DNA of 64,000 nucleotides from Hypoxylon rubiginosum (Eukaryota > Ascomycota > Sordariomycetes > Xylariales > Hypoxylaceae): positions 124,001-188,000 of the forward strand of contig CADCXA010000025.1 in the NCBI GenBank assembly GCA_902806565.1. The letters are read 5' to 3'. Within the stretch, counting starts at the first letter, position 1, and each line of letters starts with the position of its first letter. The notes beneath the pieces are model-generated. The model was not told the origin of the DNA. It saw only the letters and a list, made by a program, of their open reading frames with translations, and searched no databases. The translations under genes and the position numbers were made by a program. Below are positions 34,903-43,882 of this stretch, piece by piece.

Positions 34903-36356
34903 ATGTTTCGGATAGTGCCAGCTGTGGCCCTGACTTTGCTGGGCGCATCGACTGTCTTCGCTGCCGACGCGCCCGAGTGTTCCCTAACTCAAAAATGCCC
35001 GGAGGAGACTCCTTGCTGCTCTCGTAAGAGAACCATTCTCGCCCTTCAAATACGTTGCTACAGATGGTCTAACAGTCAGATTATAGAATACGGCCAATGT
35101 GGTGTCGGCGCATACTGTCTAGGTGGATGTGATCCGCGCATGTCCTTCTCGCTGGATGCCTGTGTCCCGGAGCCCGTATGCGCGACCAAGACGATGAAGA
35201 TGGACAACACCGACGGTATCGTCGACGTATCGAAATATCTCGGTGACCCTACGAAAGCCGACTGGGTTGCTCAGGGCACGCCTCTTTCTCACAACGGCAA
35301 TGTCCTCTTGACCATGCCTCCGAACTCCGCCGGAACCGTCCTAGCCTCGACTATCTATATGTGGTACGGAAATGTAAAGGCCAGTATCAAGACATCGCGT
35401 GACGCGGGTGTTGTTACTGCCTTCATTTTGCTTAGTGACGTGAAGGACGAAATCGATTTTGAGTGGGTTGGAACCGAGCTGGATATTGCCCAGACCAACT
35501 ACTACTTCCAGGGTATTCCTGACTGTAAGATTTACACTTGAATGACTTGCGCTTGGTGATGTCGGTCGCTGACTTTGCAGATACCCATTCGACTAACATT
35601 ACCGGTTTGTCGAATACCAACGAGGAGTGGCACACGTACGAGATTAGGTGGACCCCAGACAAGATAGAATGGTATGTAGATGACAAGCTTGGCCGAACCC
35701 AGGAGAAGTCCAAGAGCTGGAACGCTACGTCGAACCAATGGGACTTCCCCCAGACACCTGCTCGCGTTCAGCTCTCCATCTGGCCTGGTGGTGACTCGAA
35801 AAATGCGCCCGGTACTATAGATTGGGCAGGTGGTCCGATCGACTGGGAGAGCGACGATATCAAGAAGGATAAGTACTACTACGCTACGATTGGTGAGGTC
35901 ACCATCGACTGCTACCAGACGGACAAGGCCCCCGGAACGAACTCGGGCAAGAGCTACGTGTACAAGGACGCGAAGGGCACCAACAACACGGTCGAGGACG
36001 GCGACGCGAACACGGTGCTGAAGTCGCTTCTGGGCACCGGTCTAGATATGGACAAGGAGTTACCGCAGTCCAGCGCGTCCCAAAGCGGCCAGGAAGTCAT
36101 CCCTGGCTTGAGCGGCGGCGGGCCCGGTACGAATGGCCAGGCCGCCGGAGGGGGCGATAGCGGCTCGGGCAGCGGCACGAACGGCAACGGTGTAACGGGC
36201 ACCGGTAGCTCGGGCCCGTCCTGTACACAGGGCTTTTCGCAGGTCTGCGGTTCTGGCGACAGCGACAGCCAGAGCCAAGCCGGGCGGCAAGAGCGTGTGC
36301 TCGGCGCGAGTGCGTTCGCGGCTCTCGTTGCCGTCGCCGTGATGCTTTTGCTATAG
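34903..36356 (+). CDS. CRH-type chitin-glucan transglycosylase (GH16), GPI-anchored
   Basis: Crh enzymes move chitin chains onto beta-glucan outside the plasma membrane and strengthen the wall. Three exons: 34903-35023, 35087-35524 and 35581-36356, 444 residues. The signal peptide covers about residues 1-20 (VPAVALTLLGASTVFAAD). A small Cys-rich chitin-binding-like module follows (CPEETPCCSQYGQCGVGAYC, restored by removing intron 1). The GH16 catalytic motif DEIDFEWVG gives Glu162, Asp164 and Glu166, all intact. Intron 2 removal restores DYTHSTNITGL before HTYEIRWTPDKIEWYVD. After about residue 360 a Gly/Ser-rich linker leads to a hydrophobic end (ALVAVAVMLLL), a typical GPI signal. Intron 1 is 63 bases with no stop in frame. 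Confidence 0.93.
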
Positions 36357-36370
36357 ATGATCGGGGTCCT

Positions 36371-36382
36371 ATACCTAGGTAT
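36371..36382. repeat. Perfect 12-base palindrome ATACCTAGGTAT
   Basis: Identical to the 12-mer at 23718-23729. It lies 15 bases after the CRH stop codon and so is probably in its 3' untranslated region. Confidence 0.8.
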
Positions 36383-37778
36383 AAATTCAGAAAGAGTGGG
36401 GTTTCGGATGATAATATCACTTTGAGCATGGAAATGGCGTACTTCTGCATGACGTCCCCTTAGGGGCGCCGGTGGATAGATGGATCCACGCAGCATCTAC
36501 AGCTTGAGCATGCTGTACTACGATGGATGGGGTAATGGCGCGATGCCGTCCGCTCCTTTTTTTTCTAGAGACGGGGTTCTTGAACCTACAACCCTCGCGC
36601 TGCTAGAGATGAGTACGCGTAGAGGTAGACGGTAGATGGAGAATCAAAAGCGAGCTTGTATATACATGTCATGAGATTTGAGGCTTGGTTACTGTCAAGT
36701 CTGGTGCTGAATGATATCGTCTGCGTTGCGTACCAGATACGAGAGGTTCTATTGCTGCATGAACTGCGCTTTACCTGCTATGACTATAAATAGTGTTGAT
36801 TGTGAGTACCAGGTAGGTAATATTGTCTTTGTATAGGAGTATGATAAACCCATCTCGGCGGTTCTACTTTATTTGCCTGGATATGGGGGATCTCTGGGTA
36901 AGGTACTCCGTAGGGTTATACGCACTCTCCGTACCTTCGATACCGATGTAGGTAAAAATAACACTTAGGTACGATAAAGCCTATATCACAAGCCCCATTC
37001 CGCGTATGCTATATGTAGGTAGCTATAGAGAATCTTGGCGATTTGACCGTTTCGGATTTGTAGCCGTCCCGGCTCAGTCCTCTATGGTTTGTATGTCCAC
37101 GATATCCACGTGGTGTAGTTCGGTCAACTCTCGGCACCCAGGTGGGGACGAAGGATGGACCCCCGGGCTCGATAACCTTCCGCTTCCTGTAAGCTGCAGG
37201 ACTGGCCGTAAGCTATCGCGGTCTAGCCTTATTGTAATTTATGCCAATGACTCTTTTCATCATAACCCGCCTGCTTAGCCTCAGAGGCGATGCCTAATAA
37301 TGATTACGTCGACGAATTTGAGACGACCGAGAATTGGGCGAGGTGCCATTTTGATTCGATATTCTGCTGCTGTGCCGCCGGTCCGGCCTTTGCCCATCGA
37401 AGGCTTTTTCAGCTCCGAAATGATGCAGAATGATTGCGTATCTGGCCTCTTACCAAGGTGACGACTGCTATGATATGTGACAATAGGCAGCCTTTTTATT
37501 TCATATAGCTGCCTACCGGCGTGAAACGAGGATAAAATGACTGCAGTTCCCTCGTGATAGGAGTTTGAATCATCTCGTTATACTCAGCTACTCTACGCAC
37601 TCAAGCCCATTACTACACACACTTCAAGTCATTAGAACAAAATTATCTGCTCTTTACTCACCGCTAGCACCATAAGCTTACACACCTTTCCGTCGAGCTA
37701 CAATCGTGTGTATAAGATACCCGACTTACCCACAAGCCATCCAGCTTCTACAACTGTAAAATAATACACAGCACCACC

Positions 37779-37794
37779 CTACCTACCTACCTAC
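37779..37794 (+). repeat. (CTAC)4 microsatellite in 5' leader
   Basis: Four tandem CTAC units, about 20 bases before the SDR start codon. Probably transcribed as leader sequence. Confidence 0.75.
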
Positions 37795-37814
37795 CTCACA
37801 GGACCGAAACAAAG

Positions 37815-38600
37815 ATGGCCGCCACCACGGGAAACACCAAGACCATCGCGTTCCTCGGCGCATCCACCGGCGTCGGCCTCGCGGCACTGACACGGGCGCT
37901 GACCGGGGGTCACACGTGCATCGCCCTATGCCGAAAGCCGTCCAAGCTTACCGACCGGTTCCCGGCGGCTCGGTACCCGAACCTGCGCGTCGTCGAGGGC
38001 AACGCGCACGACGTCGCCGCCGTCTCGCGGTGCTTATACGTGCCGGAGGAGGGGCAGCTCGTCGACGCCGTCGTGTCGTCGATCGGCGGCGCCTTCATCT
38101 TCTCGCGCATGACGATAGACGACCCGCAGGTGTGCGAGAAGGGCGCGGCGACGCTCGTCGAGGCCGTCGCCAAGGTGCGGCGGCAACAGCAAGAGAATAG
38201 CAACCCAGCGGCGGCGGCGTGGAAACCGCGCGTCGTCGTGGTCAGCTCGACGGGGCTGGCGCGCGCCGGTCGGGATTATCCGCTGGCTATGATGCCTATG
38301 TACAAGTTCATGCTCAAGGTGCCGCACAAGGACAAGGTGCTGATGGAGAAGGCGGTGGTGGACGGCAGCAGCAGCAGCAGCAGCAGCAGCGGCTACACGT
38401 ATACGATCGTGAGGCCGAGCCTGCTCGTGGACGACGCGGCGCCCGAGCGCGAGGTGAGGGTCGGGATCGACGACGACTACGTGGTCGGGTACACGATCTC
38501 CCGGGAGGACACGGGGAGGTGGATATACGAGAACCTTTTGGTGCGGGACGACGAGAAGACGGGGCGGTACGAGAATAGGGTCGCGACGGTGACTTGGTGA
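37815..38600 (+). CDS. NAD(P)-binding atypical short-chain dehydrogenase-like protein
   Basis: Single-exon, 261 residues. The N-terminus (IAFLGASTGVGLAAL, about residues 11-25) is a Rossmann dinucleotide-binding motif. It is followed by CRKPSKL, where the basic pair after the second strand suits NADP. VVEGNAHD, VSSIGGAF and VVVVSSTGLAR (about 135-146) are typical of atypical/NmrA-like SDRs. There is no clear YxxxK catalytic pair. The protein ends soon after DTGRWIYENLL. Residues 185-192 are eight serines encoded by eight AGC codons (38367-38390), a length-variable type of sequence. It may be an oxidoreductase or a redox-sensing regulator; the substrate is unknown. The likely location is cytosolic, as there is no signal peptide. 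Confidence 0.82.
   Translation: MAATTGNTKTIAFLGASTGVGLAALTRALTGGHTCIALCRKPSKLTDRFPAARYPNLRVVEGNAHDVAAVSRCLYVPEEGQLVDAVVSSIGGAFIFSRMTIDDPQVCEKGAATLVEAVAKVRRQQQENSNPAAAAWKPRVVVVSSTGLARAGRDYPLAMMPMYKFMLKVPHKDKVLMEKAVVDGSSSSSSSSGYTYTIVRPSLLVDDAAPEREVRVGIDDDYVVGYTISREDTGRWIYENLLVRDDEKTGRYENRVATVTW
38367..38390 (+). repeat. (AGC)8 coding microsatellite
   Basis: Eight identical serine codons within the SDR-like gene, on a surface-loop-like stretch before GYTYTIVRPS. Replication slippage would vary its length by whole residues. Confidence 0.85.
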
Positions 38601-40117
38601 GGAGGAGGCTCCGGGCTTTTCGTGCAGGGGATGGAGATGGGCATTAATCGGAGGGTGTGGACCGTGGTGTTTGCATGGATAATCGATGGGACCGAGGGGA
38701 AAGGATCTTCCCCTTTTTTCATTTGCTGCGCGTCATTTGTTTTTTCTTTCCTGTTTTCTTATTTCTGCTATACCACCGTGGGAAATGATATAGATGATAC
38801 CTCACCTCAACATACTTCGTACTACATACTATCAATGAAATGTTTCAAGTTCTGCCTTGTTCCGTGTAGTCGGGAATCCTTCTTTGCAACGTTTTCGTTT
38901 CTCTTGTTGTCTCGTCTGATGAATCGACGGCGTTGGCAAGATGATTGGACAAGCGGAATTTCGCTGGCAGGCTGGAAAGCCCCCAAATGCGGGAGCTGAA
39001 CACTCAGACGCTTCTGTACACGGGATTGATTTGCGGCCTGTCAATGCCAGACCGGGCTCCAAATCCACACAGCCCGCTCTGGCGATCTTTGCTGTCTTAT
39101 GGCCGGGCTACTGCAGGGGCAGAGGGGCAGATGGAGATGCGGTGGCTTATCACAGGTCAGGAAGAGCTGTGAGAACTGATCAACCAACCAACCACAAAAC
39201 AAACGACCTATTCTTATGTCAGCTAACCCCTGAAAATAGCAGAATAGATGCTAGTTGCCAGCCAGCCTGCCTCTCTACCTCCCTATCTCCCCGCGAAAAA
39301 GGTCACCATCCATGAGGCTGATATCAGGGCGTCTTTGACCCCTGCGTTAGTATGGGTGACATAGCCTTGGTTAGCATTGTTTGGTCATAAGTGCGCTCGA
39401 AATAGGTAGGTTCCTCAGCCAAGCTAAGGGAGAAGGAATGTAAAGCGGCTTGTCGCCTTCTCCTGCTGGTAAGTTGGGTTAGAATAAGACCGAGTGAGAC
39501 CCTTCCTCAATCTTACAATTTTGTTTCATCTCACTTCTATCTCATCGCTCATCTCTTCCTAACGGTTACTTGTCAAGTCGAATTATTCGTGTTTCTAGAA
39601 TCACCTTTAGTTGTTTCTTCACGTGGACATATGAAGGTGAGTAAGGTACCTGATGAGTGGCTGAATCCATCCCTTGTTGTTTCATGCAAGCCGTCTAACA
39701 AACAAACTAGCCTCGTCTATTGTCTTTCCGAGAAATCCTTTGCCATTCGTTTGTGCCTGGCTCAAGAGACTGGTCAATACCGAGAACAATCCTGCTGTTT
39801 GTAGTTGTGACATTGGTTTAAGAATCGACTTTCCACGTTGCTACCCGGGACTCACCCACGGGCTTTCATTGAAGTTGTTCTATTCATGGGACGTGACGGC
39901 TCGTGGCATTTTGCTTATTCCTTGCGGCTGCTTCATTTTGAAAGAAAATATATTTATCAGTCGCAAGCTGCTCCAAATTAGAGAAACTACAAACCGGACA
40001 AAAATTCAGAGTTGATCTCTAAGACAAGACTATTCTTTCCTTACGCAGCCTCGATCCCACGATCCGCAGCCCGCAGTCCGCAACCCAAAAATCCACGACC
40101 CCGCCAAAACATCCAAA
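38601..40117. other. Intergenic, SDR gene to lactonase-like gene
   Basis: No convincing gene. Overlapping frames at 38622-38999 and 38941-39315 are not family-like. The last 100 bases are C/A-rich leader sequence before the ATG at 40118. Confidence 0.45.
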
Positions 40118-41278
40118 ATGTTTAGAATACTTACCACACTTCTCACCCTTGGCACAGCCGTCGCAATGCCGCCCGTTAAGGCCCGCCAGAGCACGTCGAC
40201 GCATAAGCTCGTTGTCGGCACCCCATTTCAGATCCTCACTGCCGTGTTTGACGGATCCAAGTTCTCTATCACCGGTAACCATACTACGGCCGGATCGGCA
40301 CCGAGCTGGCTTCTCTACAAGAATCCGAACCTGCTGTACGCCGTGAATGAGAACGCCAACGACACCAGCCTCTTTACTCTAGACTGCGGCACCGGCAATC
40401 CTACTTTCAAATCTGCTGCCAATGGCTCTTCCGGCGTCGTGTTTTTGGAATTCAACAGCGATAAGACGCGCATGGTTGGTGCGGCCTACGGTAGCGGCAT
40501 GATCGATGTGTGGGACGTCTCGGCCGCCGACGGCAGCTTAAAGCTGCTGAAGAACATCGTAGTACCGGGCGAGCCCAACCCGGCGCAGGGCGCACATCAT
40601 CCCCACCAAGCCCTTCTCGACCCGACAGGTCGCTTCTTCGTCATCCCCGACCTGGGCGGCGACAGCGTTCTGGTCCTCGACAGCAAGGACGACGCGTACG
40701 AGATCATCAACACCGTCACCTTGCCGGTGGGCACGGGCCCGCGCCACGGCGGCTTCATCACCGACGGCGACGCGCACTACTACGCCCTGGCGACGGAGCT
40801 CTCGAACGAGCTGTACCTGTTCGCGCTCCAGTACGCGGGCGACAAGCTGAACCTGACGGAGGTGCAGCGGCAGAGCACGTACGGGGCCGCGTTCCCGCCG
40901 GCCAACGCGAGCGCCGCGGCGGCGGGCGAGCTCGTCGTCGCGAGCAACAACCGGGACGTGTACGTCAGCAACCGCCTCTCCGGCAACGAGACGGACAGCA
41001 TCGCGCACTTCACGTTCAGCAGCGGCGGCAAGCTCGACTTCTCCGACAGCGTCTCGAGCGGCGGCGTCCTGCCGCGCATGTTCAGCCTCAGCGCCGACGA
41101 GAAGCTCGTGTTCGTCGCCAACCAGGCCGGCGACGCGGGGCTCGTGGCCCTGCGGCGCGCGGAGGACTTCGGCGCGCTGGACCCGACGCCCGTCGCCACG
41201 ATGCCCCAGGAGTCGCTGGTGGCGCCCGCGCTCGCGGCTACGCCTAGCATGGGCCCGCAGTTCGTGCGGGAGATCTAG
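40118..41278 (+). CDS. Secreted 6-phosphogluconolactonase-like beta-propeller (lactonase family)
   Basis: Single-exon, 386 residues. The signal peptide is MFRILTTLLTLGTAVAMP. The mature part shows the pattern of the seven-bladed lactonase/carboxy-cis,cis-muconate cyclase family: LLYAVNENAND, then SGVVFLEFNSDKTRMVGAAYGSG (blade strands), and AHHPHQALLDPTGRFFVIPDLGGDSV. This is the most conserved segment, with the His pair and the Asp-Gly. GTGPRHGGFITDG, NRDVYVSNRLSGNETD and VLPRMFSLSADEKLVFVANQAGD follow. Several NxS/T sites fit secretion. In other proteins this fold opens sugar or aromatic lactones; the substrate here is not known. The second half has very high GC at third positions, which makes a 245-codon shadow frame (40510-41247) on the same strand. 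Confidence 0.88.
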   Translation: MFRILTTLLTLGTAVAMPPVKARQSTSTHKLVVGTPFQILTAVFDGSKFSITGNHTTAGSAPSWLLYKNPNLLYAVNENANDTSLFTLDCGTGNPTFKSAANGSSGVVFLEFNSDKTRMVGAAYGSGMIDVWDVSAADGSLKLLKNIVVPGEPNPAQGAHHPHQALLDPTGRFFVIPDLGGDSVLVLDSKDDAYEIINTVTLPVGTGPRHGGFITDGDAHYYALATELSNELYLFALQYAGDKLNLTEVQRQSTYGAAFPPANASAAAAGELVVASNNRDVYVSNRLSGNETDSIAHFTFSSGGKLDFSDSVSSGGVLPRMFSLSADEKLVFVANQAGDAGLVALRRAEDFGALDPTPVATMPQESLVAPALAATPSMGPQFVREI

Positions 41279-42203
41279 AAAGAACCCTGGCAGCGGGACG
41301 AAAGTCGGAGGGGGCGTTTACTTTGATAAGACAACTGGGCTATCCGTTACGGGATGAATTGCATTGCATGCATGCGGCGTTTAGGGTCCTGGCAACGGGA
41401 TGATGGGTGACGGGCGTGGGATGAAATTATCTAGCTTTTTATTCTTCGACTCGGCCTGGTGGCATTAGATACGAATTCACCTTTTTTCTTCTTCTCACAT
41501 GTACTAGGTTCTATAATGTGACCCCGACCTTTGTCCCGTATCAACTTGTAAGAGTCCATAGTTGCTATGTACTTGCTTAAGACCCAAGCAGGATATTGCT
41601 AGATGTTAACGACCTTGACTTAGTCTAACCTAGAAGTATTCTAGTTACCTACCTAGGCTGTTTAGAGAAGAATAGACCTAAGAGGTACGAGTTTACACGT
41701 GGTAAACCAGCGCACACGGAACTCGGTTACCTCTTTCGTACATGTGTTATTGCTGCCAACCATATATTATAGGGGTAGCAGCCGAATCTAGCGAATCAAA
41801 TAAGCGCGAAAAGACCCTGGTGTAGATCGATCGGGACGGATTACACGCTTTTGCATCATGATGGCAGAAGCTTGCCGGCGAGGCGAGGCAGATCTGCATT
41901 GCAACCCTACTATGTACCTTGGAATTTTGGACGACCACGACAACTCAAACGGTGGAGATAATGCTCCGTAGGACCCCTTGGACCCTTACAATACTTTAAT
42001 GCTTTAATTATTTCCAGCCTACCGGATCTACCCTTATGAGATTGTAACCTCGCGTTCGTATTTAAGAAATGCTGCTGGTTGCAATGCTTTTTTGTTGTTC
42101 GACTCAATCGAGATCTACTATGCAGCTATGGTAGCTCTACGGGAGAGTGTCGACGCCAGTTGCAGTACGTTTGTTGCCACCCCCGGATTGCCTACTGCCG
42201 CGT

Positions 42204-42247
42204 ACCAGACTATCAGACTACCAGACTACCAGACTACCAGACTACCA
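42204..42247 (+). repeat. ACCAGACT 8-base tandem repeat
   Basis: About 5.5 copies of an 8-base unit, the second with one change (ATCAGACT). A simple minisatellite in non-coding DNA. Confidence 0.85.
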
Positions 42248-42488
42248 ATAACTTGTTTAGTCGTTATACATGACTAATGAGGTCTTTAGTATGACTTAGT
42301 GACTTAGACTGATGATGGCTTGCAGAGAGCAACATGCGATTCGAAGCTGTGCGATCTTCTTTTACGTCATAGACGACCGAATGCGGAAATTGAAGATTTT
42401 GTCAATAGCTTTCTCCAAGTTCCACTCGAAAAGTCTCACACGCATGGTACATATGTATGTAGAGAGCTCGCATGGCATACCTCAGCTA

Positions 42489-42502
42489 GGTACCTAGGTA
42501 CC
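42489..42502. repeat. 14-base palindrome GGTACCTAGGTACC
   Basis: Perfectly self-complementary and the longest member of the CCTAGG palindrome set in the window. A sister copy begins 132 bases downstream. Confidence 0.8.
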
Positions 42503-42620
42503 TTAGTAAGTAGCCACTTTTCAAGACCACGATGCCTTCATTAAGCCAAGAGCTTCAAGATTTCCCAAGTTGCTTACGCGTTTCTCGTCATAGCTCCTCA
42601 AGCTTTATGCTTCTTGCATA

Positions 42621-42632
42621 GTACCTAGGTAC
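42621..42632. repeat. 12-base palindrome GTACCTAGGTAC
   Basis: Perfect palindrome that shares its 12-base core with the copy at 42489-42502. Confidence 0.8.
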
Positions 42633-43183
42633 CTTGACCTGTGGGATGGGTAAGGCAGCCTCAGATAGATTCCCGCGGACGGTAGATCTAAGGCGACGGC
42701 GGTCAGGGTATATGACCTGACCTGAGAAAAGATGTAGGATGCCCGCATCTGTACGACCGGTAATCCTATCGTTTGGAGTTGCTGGCTGGCTGGGTGCATG
42801 TGAAACAAGGCGTTGACAAGTCGTCACAAAGTCCACAAAGTCGGTACATCGGCGTTAGTCTCTAGGTCTGAGATCAGTTGTGAAGGCGTTCGCGAAAGAA
42901 GTCGAGGGAAAACAAGGGAGAGCTCCCCAAAATAAAACACCTCTATCCCTGTCTTCCCGGCCCCACGGGTGTGTGTAGCGGGAAGACTAGCTTCGATTAT
43001 CGCTGATATTGTTGATGGTGATAATCCTCTAATTCCATGTTTGCTTGGACTATTTTCCTATTCGAGGGCGACGGATCCAAGATATTTCACCGATCATGAT
43101 AGAATGACGAAGAACATCGAAACTAACAACTTCAGCTTTTTCAAATGGATTTTTCACCTATGAAACTGCTGCTGCTGCAAGAC

Positions 43184-43212
43184 GCAAGTAAATACAAGTA
43201 AATACAAGTAAA
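43184..43212 (+). repeat. AAGTAAATAC tandem repeat
   Basis: Two full copies and a partial third of a 10-base unit in AT-rich non-coding DNA. Confidence 0.75.
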
Positions 43213-43498
43213 AAGAAAAAGGTGTTTCCACTATTAGCTAATTTCCAGTCCTTTAGTGGTATCTCAGGCTAGGCCCGGAGCGATTGACTTGCTCAATAGC
43301 TATGACGTACTACATTGTTAACTCTAGCATTTCACGTCATTAGCACCTAATGAACCAAGTATGCAAAGATCCAGGCCTAGAGCTAGACGCGTCCATGGCC
43401 AGTCGCATGAGGAAAAGAAAAGAAAAAATACTTGTTGCCGTTAGATAGAAACCATTGCCCTGTCATGTACCTTTTCCCTGCCCGCAGCCCCATGCCAT

Positions 43499-43499
43499 C

Positions 43500-43539
<40 letters not shown>

Positions 43540-43549
43540 CCTATGCCAT
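43499..43549 (+). repeat. CCCATG hexanucleotide microsatellite
   Basis: Six or more tandem CCCATG units with decayed ends, about 340 bases before the HAM1-like start codon. A short frame across it (Met-Pro repeats) is a by-product of the repeat. Confidence 0.85.
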
Positions 43550-43882
43550 GCCTAACCTCTCGGCCAGCTGCATGCGCTCACCCTTCGACCATTACCCTTT
43601 CATTAGATCATAGCTACATCTAAACTACGTCAACATATAAAATAAACATCTTTGTCTTCCCCCGAATCTCATATTGAAACTCTTTTCTCTCTTCATATTA
43701 TACCTACATGTAAGAATCACTCGAATCCAATAAGCATCAGCATTAGCATTATACCCATACCCCCTTACCTAAACTAATATACATACCCTCTCTGTGATAC
43801 CCACGATCTCATTTTCTCCTACTTTGCGATATCTTCGAATACTGAACTAGCTGATATCGAGATACGCTGTGCAAAAATAATC

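Larger units (their letters stand above)
36357..37814. other. Intergenic, CRH gene to SDR gene
   Basis: No gene seen. A perfect ATACCTAGGTAT palindrome lies at 36371-36382, just after the CRH stop. A CTAC repeat (37779-37794) stands 20 bases before the next start codon. Confidence 0.45.
41279..43882. other. Intergenic, repeat-rich spacer before HAM1-like gene
   Basis: No gene seen. It contains an 8-base tandem repeat (42204-42247), two CCTAGG palindromes 120 bases apart (42489 and 42621), a 10-base repeat (43184-43212) and a CCCATG microsatellite (43499-43549). The last 200 bases are C/T- and A-rich leader-like sequence. Confidence 0.5.

Noticed and set aside
40510..41247. 245-codon Arg-rich frame overlapping the lactonase-like gene
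   Set aside because: Third-position GC effect of the true frame; composition (Arg/Gly/Gln) is not protein-like.
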